A stretch of DNA of 64,000 nucleotides from Kalmusia sp. IMI 367209 (Eukaryota > Ascomycota > Dothideomycetes > Pleosporales > Didymosphaeriaceae), in the NCBI GenBank assembly GCA_027946365.1, contig JAPEUQ010000005.1, positions 434,001 through 498,000 on the forward strand, in the 5' to 3' direction. Below the pieces are notes generated by a model. The model had not been told where the DNA came from. It made no database searches and saw nothing but the letters and a program-made list of their open reading frames with translations. How positions within the stretch are numbered: the stretch's first letter is position 1; the number at the start of each line of letters is the position of its first letter. Positions 1 to 11,420 of this stretch are shown one piece after another. The position numbers and the translations under genes are program-made.

Positions 1-146
1 CTCATACTCATGGCCGAACATATAGGCCCACCTTGTCATCACCACACTCCTTCAGTGCCCTTTTCCCTCATTCAAATTGGGAACAAAATCTATTTCTACA
101 CATCAAAGCCGCAGTGTTACACCTCTTCAGGATTGGCCTTGGTATC

Positions 147-1931
147 ATGTTGGAAGACAGTAATACTGGTGTAAACTACATCTTCAAGTTGCCCGACGAG
201 TTGCTACTCAATATAGTGCAATGTATCTCAGGATCAAAACCAGGTATTCCGGCGGACCACCACGCTCGGAATCACGTTCGTACGGCGTCGTGGAGAAAGC
301 CAACCTTGCTGCCGCTTTCGAGCTACCGCTCTATTTCCTTGGTATCCCGTCGGTTCAATAAGATTGCAACTACTGTCTTGTACACCCATTTCGATCACGC
401 ATATAACGGCAGTTCCTCGACTCAATTCATCGAAACGATCTTTCAACACCCAAACATTGCGCAGAACATTCAGAGTGTCAAAGAAATTGGAACTCGCACG
501 TTAGGTTGGTCAATGGAGTTGTTGAAACCTCATGAACGTCCAGCTCGCAGCATTGACTGCCTCTGCTCTGCAGTGCGATACCTCAATTTACCACATACAG
601 ATGTGGTGATACGCTTGTTTCAAAGTGGAAAAGATGCTATTCACAACCTCGAGGCTGCACTCATCATTGCTTTAGCTCCAAACCTTCAGTCACTAGCAAT
701 AAATAGCGCCCCAGGATTGGTTCTGGCCCCAAGGCGTTTTCAAGCTAAGGCAACCTCAAGCAAGTCTGCAAATGATACTTCACGCGGCTCAGGGCCTTCA
801 TTACGGCAAAGTCCATCAATTCGAGCATCTCCGCAAGTTGAGGCTAAACATAGCTGGCATGCATATCAACACTATGTCCAGTGTCCTTCGATTGAAATCA
901 CTGGTCCAACTCGTTCTATTCAGCTACACTATACCTGACTTTGACTTCGATAGGCCGGAGAGTCCTTGGGGATGTCCTCCAAAAGAATCTAGAGTCAAAA
1001 CAATTCGATTGGAAAATTTCGACGTTCATGTCCCATCGTTGGTAAATCTAGTGTCATCATGCCAGTCCCTAGAAACGTTTGCTATAAAAATCCCATTTCT
1101 CTATAGTATTCCTCCAAATTTGGCTCATTTCATTAATGAGCTTCAACAGCACCAACCTAGGCTACAAGTCCTAAGCATCGCCGACACTCACAACCGCTTG
1201 GATGATTCGATCCAAATTGGTAGCCTCAGGAAATTCGGTCATCTCAGATATCTGGCTGCACCCCTAGAAATGCTTGTTGGTCAGTCAGAGAAGAATAAAA
1301 CTCTTGTAGATCTCTTGTCTAAAGTAAAGCAGATCCTTCTGGCACGAACCCTAGTCTCCACCTCGGAAACATCCTTCCACAGAATCTACAAACCCTAGTG
1401 CTTAGCAAGGGAGAAACCACGTTCGACGATGAGAGCGTACAGAAGCAATTTGGCAGGGCTTTTTGTGACGAACAAGTTCACAGCTTATTGCACGCATGCC
1501 TAAGTCAATCAATTAACATGAGATCCTTCGGCATACGATATCGCACCAATTTCGCATACTCTGGGGCCTTGAACGGACTGGCGATAACCAACAAAGACTT
1601 GGCACGGATGGAGGATGTACACTTCGATTTCGGGAAGTACAGTCGGACATTCAAGGAGTGTGGTGTTCATTTCGACTACGTTATCGAAGTCGACCATGAT
1701 CGTCAGCACGGTAAATACTCCTTTCTAAAAATTCCGGGTGCAGTATTGACAAGGTGTACAGAAGCTCACGAGCGATTGATCTCTGTACGTAGGATCAACG
1801 GCAACGCTGTAGCGGAAGAGTACGGTGATCATTTATCTTCGATGTTTGAACGTAAACCCCACCATGAACTGGTAGATTTTGAAGAACCGTCTTCCCTAAA
1901 TGATGATGGGGAAGAATTCCAATGTGTCTGA
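147..1931 (+). CDS. F-box-like / leucine-rich hypothetical protein, multi-exon
   Basis: Probable fungal F-box-like protein. Near the N terminus it has an F-box-like core (LPDELLLNIVQCI) and later a SLVSRRFNKIA stretch, as in adaptors that recruit substrates to SCF ubiquitin ligases. The rest is leucine-rich with repeats such as LRKLRLN and LQTLVLSKG. The first in-frame ATG is at 147. The coding frame changes twice. The second change is explained by a plausible 53-nt intron at 1280-1332 (GTCAGT donor, GCAG acceptor), which joins PLEMLV to a continuing LRR-like frame. The first change, between about 689 and 795, has no convincing intron: a 76-nt GTCACT...CAAG intron at 689-764 fits the phase but has weak sites, so a one-base indel is equally possible. 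The substrate is unknown. The family call is moderately sure, the exon model less so. Confidence 0.6.
1280..1332 (+). other. Predicted intron in the F-box-like gene
   Basis: Fifty-three nucleotides from GTCAGT to GCAG. Removing them joins frame 1 to frame 3 and yields a continuous leucine-rich reading (LEMLV|DPSG, then LGNILPQNLQTLVL). This supports a spliced gene rather than a pseudogene at this point. The branch point is weak (CTAAA). Confidence 0.6.
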
Positions 1932-2710
1932 GATTGAGAAGTGGGGTTGTATGAAGAGTGGTGAAGCATCAAATCACTGTGGTTTTGACAAATCAAACCT
2001 TGACGGCAAGATGGGAGCTCTCCTTGTCCTTCAAAATTTACTAGTGCTTTTGAATCTTTGATAGAGCTTCTCGCCTAGATTACATTTTAGATGACTATGC
2101 TCAAGACTTTCTTAGTTTTAAGATACCACCCATACATCTACTTTACCCTCTGACATGCATGTCATGTGGCCTGATTCTTTATCATATTTGCACTTGAAAT
2201 GTGATCGCCCCCGTTTATCTTGCTTCAGACTCTTTACCAACACTGATTTTCAGGCCCGTATGCATGCAGAACACCAATTAACCGAAAGGCCGGAACTTGA
2301 AACTATTACACTTCAACCCATACGTACGACTAAATATGTTATGTTTTAGACTTATTTGACTCATGTGATAAGACAACATTGTCACCTATCCCTGTACCTA
2401 TGCAGCACCGCGGTCATCAAAAAGGGCGCTAACTTGCTCAGTCATTTCTCTACCTACAAGGATCATGTACTTCGCGCATTCGGATTTAAAACACTCCGCG
2501 CTAAGTCTACAACGGCCAACAAATCGGTTGGAGTAGACGGACATGCGAAAATTAAATGGTCTGCATTTTTGGTCGAGGGAGCATTTAGCCCACGTGGTAT
2601 AAGTATATGAATATCCTGGCAGATCTTCAAATGTAGAGCGCCGTCAACTAGTTTCAAAGTAAAAGGTATTCTCAGAGAGCGTCCCAAGACCGTAAATCCT
2701 GTTATACAAC
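1932..2710. other. Intergenic, no gene seen
   Basis: This stretch separates the end of the F-box-like gene from the start of the DJ-1-like gene. Short open frames here have no recognisable domains or splice-linked extensions. It presumably holds the F-box gene 3' end and the promoter of the next gene. Confidence 0.5.
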
Positions 2711-3521
2711 ATGCGTGCCTTTATCTCGTCCATTCTCATCGGGGCCCTACCTACCGCACACTCAGAACCAATACAACCACCCATCACCAATACCTCCGTC
2801 ATCCCCATCAACTTCGGCCTGGTCATCTTCCCAGGTTTCCAAGCCCTCGATGTTTTCGGACCTCTAGATGTCCTCAGTACGTCTTTCTAGTCACTCCTCC
2901 TAGAAGAAAAGTAACCCTAAGTCTTCCCAAAAGACATGCTATCAGATCTTTATAAGACAAACATGCATCTCGACATCATTTCCAAGACCCTAGACCCTGC
3001 GTCCACGAAACTTAACGCGACAGGCAATGCCTTCGGAGAACACCTCGTCGTAACGACCACCTTCAACGACGTCCTATCAACCCAGCAAAGCTTCGACGTG
3101 CTGCTCATACCGGGAGGCGTAGGAACAAGGGCATCTGTGGATGAAGAAATCGCTTTTACGAAAAAGATGTACCCCAAAGTACGACTTCTATATACTTTCT
3201 AAATAGATGTCACCGCATACCTAACCGACGCAGGTCAGATACATCCTCACAGTGTGCACGGGCGCCACCATCGCGGCGCACGCAGGCATCCTCGATGGCC
3301 GCAAAGCCACTACAAACAAAAAGGCGTGGGCATGGGCAACCTCAACAGGACCAAATGTTGACTGGCAGCGTACCGCGCGATGGGTCGTCGACGGTAATAT
3401 GTGGACTTCGTCGGGAGTTTCGGCAGGTATGGATTTGACGCTTGCGTGGGTGGCTCATGTTTATGGAGAGAGGCGGTGGCGAATTATTTGGCGGATTCGC
3501 AAGAATATAGGCGTACAATGA
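2711..3521 (+). CDS. DJ-1/PfpI family protein with signal peptide, altered C terminus
   Basis: Member of the class I glutamine amidotransferase-like DJ-1/PfpI superfamily; substrate not predictable. Exons 2711-2876, 2934-3178 and 3234-3521 give 232 aa. Intron 1 (GTACGT...AAAG) joins GPLDVL to NMLSDLY, and intron 2 (GTACGA...CTAAC...GCAG) joins YPK to VRYILTVCTG. The N terminus (MRAFISSILIGALPTAHS) looks like a signal peptide. FGLVIFPGFQALDVFGPLDV is the family N-terminal motif, and TVCTGATIAAHAG carries the expected nucleophile-elbow cysteine. After HVYGE the frame is lost at about 3466. The reading that continues the family C terminus (VANYLADSQEYRR... to a stop at 3557-3559) is in another frame, and the annotated frame ends in an unrelated short tail at 3521. 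A single-base indel, real or a sequencing error, is the simplest explanation. Confidence 0.85.
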
Positions 3522-3559
3522 ACTCGACTGATGATCCCTTTGCGGCAATTTGGTCATAA

Positions 3560-4182
3560 GTTGGTGGGAGGCACGGTACTATGATGAAAGCTAGGAAGGG
3601 GGATTGTGGGCTGAGTTGTCACAGAATACGTCATAAGCACAATTATTGTCTCTAGACTATTGTTCTACACTCGATCAAGTGCATGGTGCATGAGGCGTTT
3701 GTGAGTAATTCGTCGGTAAAAAAAAGGCTTCGTGGACACGATGCGTACTTATGGTCGTGTTGTGAGATACGAGTAGCCAGGTATGCGATAGCGTGGAGAG
3801 CACCTATTGACTTGAGACATTTGCCGTGAGAGTCACAGAGCTAATTCGTGAGAATATGAAGGGGTTAGGAATAGTTCGAAAAGCGGTTCAACTTCGTGGC
3901 TCGTTATGCAATTCAATTCCAAGACTTTGACAATCGAATAGTCGCATGACAACCAACACAGATGTGCTCGTGATGTAGCTCTGAGCGAAAGAGCCTTCAG
4001 TCACATAACATGCAAGATGAGTGCAGTACAATAGAGCGCCAAATGAGGACTGAAGGATGACGAAGTACACAAGGGCCAAATAATGCTAGAGCCTGTGATC
4101 TATGATTGCATTGAGACCTGGAAACTATTCACACGTAGGTAGTACAACCCAGACCGGGGAATTCTGAAGAGCAAAGAAACGC
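3560..4182. other. Intergenic between convergent 3' ends
   Basis: It lies between the DJ-1-like gene (+) and the ATP synthase d gene (-), so it should hold only 3' UTRs and terminators. I see no supported gene. Confidence 0.5.
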
Positions 4183-4953
4183 TTAGAGCACCGAGAGGTC
4201 TCCGAACTTCTCCTGCGAGGGTGTCAGTTGCAATTCCATATCATTTAACACGATTCGTTGAAAACTTACCTTGTAGCCCGGCACGGCCCAGCGACCCTTC
4301 GACACGAGCTGCTCGGTGCGCTTGTCAATGTCTGGCTGAGCAGCGGCAACTTCGTCCTACGCCAATCGTTAGCGTTCGCCCAAAATCCGTTTCAACATCT
4401 GCATCATATACGTACCACCGTCAGCTCATCAAACGCCCTAGCCTCCTCAATGTTCTTCAACGTCTTCTGCAAATCGCTCAACTCCCTATCTACGACGCTC
4501 TTCGTCTCCTCAGCGCTCTTCACAGCCTGCGCCTCAAATGCCTCAATAGCCTTGATTTGCCGTCCTACATCGTAGGTCTGAGGCTTAAAAGCATTGAAGC
4601 TTTTCTCAATCTCATCGACGATGGCCGTGTTTTTCAAGGTGGACCGGTAGTACGAGAAATCGACGGTTTGGGGCTGCTCGGAAAGGACAGTCACTTTGCG
4701 GCGCGCATCATCGTTGCGCTTCTTGAAGGATTGGAGGGCAGCGGCAGTCTGGCCTTTGAGGCCGAGCTGCGTGCCGAGCTTCGTCCAGTCGAGCTTGAGG
4801 GCGGCGCTGCGCTGTAAAGCAGAGTGAGTTAGTTTTGAGCTTTCGAAATTGGGTATGCCATTGGGGGATGAAGGGCGCTTCCGGAGGAGCAATTAACCTG
4901 CTAGAAGCTTTGGAAGGTGAGGGAGAGGTGAGGGAACATACTCCGACGGCCAT
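4183..4953 (-). CDS. ATP7: ATP synthase subunit d, mitochondrial
   Basis: Peripheral-stalk subunit d of mitochondrial F1Fo ATP synthase, which helps hold the F1 head static against the rotor. Four exons, read on the minus strand: 4953-4942 (MAVG), 4811-4416, 4356-4270 and 4212-4183, giving 174 aa, the usual length for fungal subunit d. Conserved stretches include [42 protein letters not shown] and [18 protein letters not shown]. The last exons encode [20 protein letters not shown] and EKFGDLSVL. All introns have GT...AG ends and consistent phases, including the first, which follows only four codons. No separate presequence is visible, consistent with the family. No frame damage is seen. Very confident. 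Confidence 0.95.
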
Positions 4954-5362
4954 TGTGATGGATTGGGACGGGTTGTGGTGGGGAGGGTTTGCGGAGAGGG
5001 AGGTCGAAGTTCCGCAAGAGCGACCGAGAAGTCTGGCCTTGGCATGGGTTATGTAAGCAGAAGATGCTGAAAACCTCGGGCGTATGCGGATGCCTTCAAG
5101 TATTGGTAGATGATCCAACCAAATATGCAGATGTTCATATTCGAAATAAATCTGTGCCATGCGTTAAGATTGCAACATAAAAAATCTCACGACACGCAGC
5201 GGAATGAAACAAAATTTTATCATAACGAAAAAACCAAGGTCTTTGGTACATTCGTGTATAGCTTATACATTGATTCTAGAAGTTGTAAGGACTCCCGAAC
5301 GTTTAGATAAAGCCATTCATTTTCCTGCAAGTATAGCCGTAATGCATCAGATGCCAATCCGC
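4954..5362. other. Intergenic, ATP7 promoter side
   Basis: Upstream region of the ATP synthase d gene and downstream region of the NAC alpha gene, both on the minus strand. No gene is supported. Confidence 0.5.
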
Positions 5363-6140
5363 CTATATGCTGAGCGCCATAATGGAGTTGACGATATCGT
5401 TGTCGTTCTCCTTGAGAGCCTTAACGGCCTTCTTCCTCGAGACACTCGCCTGCTGCATAACCAGCTCGATGTCCTTGGCCTCGAGACCAGAGTCGTCGAC
5501 CTCCTCCTCATCGTCCTCCTCTTCCTCCTCGTCCTTGGCCTGCTCGGCAGCCTTGCCCTTGCCATGGCTGTGGTCGTGGTCATGGTCGTGATCGTGGCCA
5601 GAGTGATCGTGGCTAGCAGCCTCCTGTGCGGCGATCTGCTGGGCAGCGTTGGCTTGCGCAGTGGAGTTCAAGTCCTCGATCTTAGCCTCGCCGAAAATGC
5701 TGCACGGCTGTCAATGACGAGATAGGGTATAATTCGACTAACTTACATGTACGTATTGCTGGATGGCGACTTGTACACATCGGGCTGGTTGATCACGAAG
5801 AGAATCTGGATAAAGCTGTCAGACAAATTTGGAACAAGGATAACGCGGATGATCGAAGTGTTGCATGCACCACTTCAGCACCCATTGCGCGAGCTGCACT
5901 CACTCCCTTGGGTCGGCGAAGCGTCACACGAGTGATGCCCTCAATGTGCTTGAGGCCGAGCTTGCCGATGGCCTTGCGTGCCTTCTTTTCGTTGCGCGAG
6001 TGCACGGCGACGGAGGCACCTGCGGGGATGCCAGACTCCTCGCCCTCGCCCTCAGACTCAGAGCTCGACTCTGCATCCTCAACTTCGACGCCCTTCTTCT
6101 CGGGCTCGTCTGGGAGTTCCTCAATGCGGGGGTTGGCCAT
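5363..6140 (-). CDS. EGD2: Nascent polypeptide-associated complex subunit alpha
   Basis: NAC alpha dimerises with NAC beta and binds nascent chains at the ribosome exit, controlling early sorting and folding. Three exons, read on the minus strand: 6140-5904, 5805-5747 and 5699-5363, giving 210 aa. The acidic N terminus is followed by the NAC beta-barrel ([55 protein letters not shown]). A C-terminal UBA domain follows ([20 protein letters not shown] through [10 protein letters not shown]). Between them lies a linker rich in alternating His and Asp ([19 protein letters not shown]) followed by a run of Glu and Asp. Splice sites and phases are clean. Identification is very secure; the function of the His/Asp linker is unknown. 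Confidence 0.96.
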
Positions 6141-6795
6141 GTTGACGTTGTGTGTGTGGAGTGGTGATGTTGATGCGAAATTGGGTTAGGGTTGGTGCAC
6201 CTCAAGCGAGCTTTTATTTAGCGAATCTCAGGTCGCGCCGCCTTCTTCCTCACTGACGAAAGGCGACATAGCGTTATATGATTCACACAACCAGAAATAT
6301 GAGTAATTAGACGCCTGAGCGTAAATTACATAGTCATGGCATCAATTGCAAAATTGAAATGGGATTATCTATTAGCACTCGAAAAGCCGGATGGCTTGCC
6401 TCGCCCACAGCAACGGCCAGAATCAATAAATTGACTGTTGCGCTCAAAAGCATCATGTCTTGCGATGCGTCGAAAATTTGCGGCGTACATGGCTGTGGCT
6501 TTATAGCTGTATGTAGGTATGCATGCATAATAAACAGGATATCAATTGAGAAATGCTAATGTTGGGCTCATGAACTTTGGAATTGACTCTTTCTACATGC
6601 GCTCACATGAGAGAGTCGGCTTAACCTCCAGATCCGAATTGCACCATGCCAGACAGGAAATAATTTGCCCCAGTTAGGATTGGAATTTTGAATGCCGTGG
6701 ATAGCCTTTCGACATGATCATGACGTGCGGGTGCCCTCCACTGTGACCTGGGACGAAGCACCCGCCTCCCATACCTCCGACGCCGTTGATACCAT
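6141..6795. other. Intergenic, NAC alpha promoter side
   Basis: Upstream of the NAC alpha start and downstream of the eL14 stop, both minus strand. No gene is supported. Confidence 0.5.
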
Positions 6796-7350
6796 CTATG
6801 CTGCGCGGACCTTGGCGAGAGACTTGCGGACCTCGAAACGAGCCTGTAAATCCGTCAGCGATAAGTTTTTCCAGGTGTGTCCTACCCAGGTTTCGTGGAC
6901 AGAGAGCACCTACCTGCTTCCTGAGCTTCAGAACCTTGAACCTCTCGAAGTCATTGAGCTGCCTCCTCTTCTGGAACTGAATGCGCTTCTTAGACCAGCT
7001 GTTCTCCGACCACTTCTGGTCAACCTGCTCCTTCTCCCACTGCTGGGCAACGAAGCCGCGTCCGGTACCGCGGGGAAGCTTGGGAATGACGATCGGGGTG
7101 AGAGACACCTTGGCGAGGGCTACAGCGTGGCGAGGGACGGGGGCGTCCTTAGAGGGTCCGTCTACGAGCACCTAACGTCCTGTGAGCGACGCGCAAGACC
7201 CAAGATCACACATGGGCTCCATACACGTTTGTGATCGATGATCTCGACGATAGCGGCTAACCGACCGTCATACTGGCCACCGCTGAAGGTAACGACGCGG
7301 CCGACCTCGACCAGCCTCCACTGGCTCGTTGTGATATCAGCGTCACCCAT
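6796..7350 (-). CDS. RPL14: 60S ribosomal protein L14 (eL14)
   Basis: Structural protein of the cytosolic large ribosomal subunit. Three exons, read on the minus strand: 7350-7225, 7171-6914 and 6843-6796, giving 143 aa, normal for the family. The N-terminal KOW-like domain reads [20 protein letters not shown] and [12 protein letters not shown], continuing over the first intron into [20 protein letters not shown]. The basic helical tail contains [20 protein letters not shown] and ends [14 protein letters not shown]. Intron phases are all zero. The gene is intact. Confidence 0.95.
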
Positions 7351-8460
7351 TTCGACGGTATGTGCTATAGTCGCGGGTTAGAAAGCGAGAATAAGTGTGA
7401 AGAAGTTTGTCGCAGGCGTACCGGTCGGAAGAGGAGTCGTTGGCTGTGTTGTCGTTAGTTGTCGAGATTCAGTCGTCGCACCTGCGAAATTGGTTGATGG
7501 TGGTGCTCGCCAAGACGACTTAAGCGAACGTGCTAGCGTGCTAGCGCGGAAGAGCGGCCCCGACCTTTTTCTTTTCTTCGGCCTCCCTCACAACATCACT
7601 TCTCATAGCAACATCAACACGGTTCTTTCGGCCTATTTGTTCGGTGTGCTGCGTATCGCACAGTAGAACAAGTACCGCCATCTAGTCGTGCGCAGGCCGC
7701 GGAGGCTCGAATTGTGTAGCTGGGCGTCGCAATGTCGCTCCTGCTTCTCTGACTTATGCTTATGACAAGCAGTGCAATGAGCCATCACTCCCAACTCATA
7801 GAGGTACGTCCCTTTCTTCTCGGTCCCCCCGCCATGATGAGTCAAATTTGCGATTGAGTCCTTTGCCGGAGACCCTCGCCGGGGTCTTGTTAACGGCCTA
7901 GAACCTATGATATTCAATTTCTTACATATTCTGAGCACATTTTTCCGTTGCCTGCTGCCCTCATATTTGCAGCATTTCGCTGACTCAAGGCAGGCCTTTT
8001 AGCACTCCTACATGCAGCCCTTTTTTAGTATCTAGTGACACTGATTTCTAGGGTAAAATCCTTGGTCATCACGCTTTATCTTGGTAAGTCCAGCGATTAC
8101 CTTATTTATCAATTTTCTCCTATCCTTCCGATGATTAAAAACCTTTGCCTAGATAGTACATGACCCTTCGGGTATGATTTTCACCTTTATCACCAAGATC
8201 ACTGAGGAACTTCATCATTACACTTTATGCTGGTTACTCTGAATGAGTTGATTCGCTAACGCAATCATGCAGGCATAATCCAAACATTGGGAGGGCTCGG
8301 TAATGAAGCAATTGAGGAATATAGAGATCGTCTTCCCAAGGCGCACCCGAAGTCAGACGTGCGTTTCGTCGCATGGCATTGGTTCGTAAAAAGGCACATG
8401 TATCTTCATTTCATTGTATCAGTACCGAAGCTGTTCAGTAGTTTTCAATGCACTTCAATG
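7351..8460. other. Intergenic, RPL14 promoter and flank, no gene seen
   Basis: About 1.1 kb between eL14 and the next minus-strand gene. The part next to 7351 should be the eL14 promoter and leader. Short frames inside show no domain, no clear start context and no splice partners. Confidence 0.5.
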
Positions 8461-9713
8461 CTATTCGCCATTCATATGCTCCTCTTCGTAGGTTTGCTGT
8501 CTTCGCCGTACATTTGCAGTGATCTTCCTCCCGTAACTCCTATATAGTCGCACCAGCAGCTCTCGCACGATGTCTTCGAAGACCGTCCTGGGATCAAACT
8601 TGGCTCCACCATATGGGAACGGTACAATCTTTGCTCGGACACCGTCTTCGCCCTCCAGGTAAAACTCCAGTGAGAATTTATCAGCTTTCCTAAGTAGATC
8701 TTTGAGCAGCACACCCTTTCCCTCATGTGTGTCTGCCCATCGCCATAGCGCTGGATCTAAAGATTGAAGTGCAATTAGCATATGTGAGCCGTGTCATCAA
8801 TGGTCTGCGACAACTCACCATGAAAGTTAAGAGACTCTTTTGGAGAATTTTGATGTAGGATTTGCGCGTTGAATAGAAGTTGCCGCACAATGTTGATGTT
8901 GCATCCACAGTCCACTACTGCATACCGGATGGTGCTGGTGTCAATAGCCTGTGCGATACCTAGCAGAACAGCTAGGGCAGCCACCGCTCGCTCGTTGTTC
9001 TCTTCAATCGCTTGTCTCAAGCCGGCTTTCGCGATCTCCCCGGCCATACTACCCTCCCAATCAAGTTCTCCATTTAGTGAAACCAGAACGTAGAGTAGTG
9101 ATGCTTTCTCAGCTGACCAAGGTCCGTGGAGCAGCTTTTCTGGGATTCGGAAACCCTCTGCAAAGCTCAAGTACGTAATCCTCATAAACTTGAAAGGAAA
9201 GAGTCCATCGAAGGTTTCAAGGCCCGGCACCTGAACACTCGCATCTTTCCATATAGCACCTCTCTGCTGGATCAACGTGCTCTGCGCTTTCTCCACATAC
9301 GTACGAAAGAAGGTCCAGGTGAAAAACCGGCAGGCGAGCAGCTGGGATTGGATTTCAGGGTCTCCAATCACCTTACGGTCTCGATAGTTGGACTTGTGGT
9401 CCACAGTATGGAAGAAGGACCGCATGACAAACTCTATAGTCACAGCTTTTGACGATAATTTGCGGCCAAGATTAGGTGAGGCGCGAGGAAGGGATATGTT
9501 CATGCTGTACAGAAATATTATCTCCAATAATTCTTGCGGTAACCCTTGTAGCGTCGGCATAGCTATCTCTATGATCTTCTTTGATCTGGCGATCTTTGCA
9601 GTCTTTAATGTTCGTTGTCGTTTTGTTTGTGATGATGACGCCGGTAGAAATTTGGGAAGAGCGGCGGCAGGTTTCTTTTTCTTTCCTCTGATTCTGACAG
9701 GCGTCAAGTCCAT
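8461..9713 (-). CDS. Fungal F-box-like hypothetical protein
   Basis: Two exons, read on the minus strand: 9713-8819 and 8756-8461, giving 396 aa. The intron has a GTGAGT donor and TTTAG acceptor and joins LNFH to DPALWRWADTHEG. The N terminus is very basic (RIRGKKKKPAA). Then comes a short F-box-like core (MPTLQGLPQELLEIIFLYSM, with LPRASPNLGRKLSS) seen in many ascomycete hypothetical proteins. The rest is predicted helical with no recognised catalytic motif. If the F-box is real, it could act as a SCF-type adaptor. I chose the ATG at 9713, since the open frame upstream lacks another ATG. It faces the nucleoporin gene across a divergent promoter. Confidence 0.75.
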
Positions 9714-10196
9714 CCTTCTACTGCACAATGAATAGGCAGCAGCGGTTTGGCGAATAATGTCGTTGAATTCGTTTTGGGCAAAAGAAGCGTCGAGTGCCAG
9801 GAGTAGACTAGCTCGTGGCGCACGGGTGCTTTAGCCACATGTGGCTTTGTAGACGGATTGGATGTTTCTAGATTCACCACCATAAACAAAGTGTTCTACC
9901 TCGTGACGGTCAACACATACAATACAGTCGCGCAGCACGATGCAGGTCCACGCAGTCCCCGATTCAGAGCGCGCCTATGACTCATCTGGGCGACGCTTAC
10001 CATGGGGGTTTGAGCTGCCAGAGTAAGTCTCTCATCACAGTCTTGCGGTGGTTTCACTGCGCATGCGGCAGCGGCGCTTGTCGCACCGCAAAAGAACAAA
10101 CAACCCACACACTATTTGCATCTAAGCCTCCAAATTATCCTCCGTCCAATCGACAACCTCACCATCGCCCCAGCCTTTCTAGAATCGCCAGCTAAC
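9714..10196. other. Divergent promoter region
   Basis: It separates the minus-strand F-box-like gene from the plus-strand nucleoporin gene, so it should carry both promoters. No coding feature or clear motif is seen. Confidence 0.45.
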
Positions 10197-11420
10197 ATGT
10201 GGCACTTCTTCAGCTCAGAGAACTCCAAGCGCCGTATACCCGAAGAGAAAGGCCCCTTTGGCAAGGCACGCAAGCGCGGCGTCAGCCGAAGCAAGACCCC
10301 GAACATCTCGAGCGCACAAGACCTAGCCAAGCAGGAGAACTTGAAGGCCATCGACGACATCTTTGCGCGGTACAAGGCAGACGACAAGCAGAGGTCACTC
10401 AGGAAGAGTTCTTCTTCGCAGCTCCCCGTAACCACATCCGCACCGAACTTGCTAGACGCTGGAGGATTGTCGGCATCTTTGCAGTCTGGCGCTCCCGTAA
10501 ACGGAACAAAAGTGTCAAAGGAGGTCATAATATTTGGCTTTGGGAAGGACCAACAATGGGCGGCAATAAATAAGTTTGAGGAAATATCAAAAGGCTGTAT
10601 CTATGAAGAATACGAGCGCGGACCGCGAGACTCGAAGTTTAGCCTATCCTTCACCCCTCAACGCGCATCGCAATTCAACAAACTCTCGGGTTCGGCACGC
10701 GCAAAAATAAACGAATATGTCGGAGGTGAACACTGGATAAAGGTCACCTTCGACTCAGTGGAAGCGGCAGATCTCGCTATCTACTTCTCACCGCATACTA
10801 TTGGCGGATTCGAGGTACGTGTTGAGGAATATAGAGGAATGGGTCCAAACGTGGGGGATGTGGCAGTCCCTGCGGGAAGAGCATCAGTCACAGCATCGCC
10901 GAACACAATGTCCTCAGCCACCATGCAAGGGGGCGCTTCGCAGTCCTCAGCTACAGCGTCTTCCGCTACGGCGACTTCCGGTCCAGCATCGACACCCGCA
11001 CGACGTGTATCAAAGCCGCGTCTGGGCGCATTTCTATCTGACGACGAAGACACTCCTGCACGAGATTCCCTAGCATCTGGGTCGCAAAGCCAGTCCGTTG
11101 GTCAAACAACCTCGTCACAGTCCCGTCCCCCGGGTCGGTCAACACTCCGCCTCAAAGGTAGCAAGTCTCGGCCATTCTTACAAGGAGATAAAGTCTTCCT
11201 ACCTGCACGCCCCAAATGGCAAGAGACTCTCGGTCAATTCCCTATCATTGGCTGGGTGGTCGGCTCTGGAAATGGTCTCATCGGTGACCAAGTTCCTCGG
11301 AAGGAGGATGGAACTTTCGATAGCTCGAACGCGAGCTTGTACTGGAGGACTTGGTATATGGTAGATTCATGTTTTGGTACCGATTTTTGTGGTGTCAAAG
11401 AGGCAGAATTCGAGGAGTAG
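10197..11420 (+). CDS. NUP53: Nucleoporin of the Nup53/Nup35 type (MPPN RRM-like domain)
   Basis: Likely a linker nucleoporin of the inner nuclear pore ring. Single exon, 407 aa from the ATG at 10197. Residues about 1-105 are basic and disordered. Residues about 108-215 match an RRM-like Nup35/MPPN fold (KEVIIFGFGKDQQWAAINKF, HWIKVTFDSVEAADLAIYFS, GFEVRVEEYRG). A Ser/Thr/Ala-rich linker follows. The end (PFLQGDKVFLPARPKWQETL, then FPIIGWVVGSGNGLIG) is the conserved C-terminal stretch of filamentous fungal Nup53 proteins, where an amphipathic membrane-binding helix may sit. The family is clear; the yeast symbol is by analogy. Confidence 0.88.
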   Translation: MWHFFSSENSKRRIPEEKGPFGKARKRGVSRSKTPNISSAQDLAKQENLKAIDDIFARYKADDKQRSLRKSSSSQLPVTTSAPNLLDAGGLSASLQSGAPVNGTKVSKEVIIFGFGKDQQWAAINKFEEISKGCIYEEYERGPRDSKFSLSFTPQRASQFNKLSGSARAKINEYVGGEHWIKVTFDSVEAADLAIYFSPHTIGGFEVRVEEYRGMGPNVGDVAVPAGRASVTASPNTMSSATMQGGASQSSATASSATATSGPASTPARRVSKPRLGAFLSDDEDTPARDSLASGSQSQSVGQTTSSQSRPPGRSTLRLKGSKSRPFLQGDKVFLPARPKWQETLGQFPIIGWVVGSGNGLIGDQVPRKEDGTFDSSNASLYWRTWYMVDSCFGTDFCGVKEAEFEE

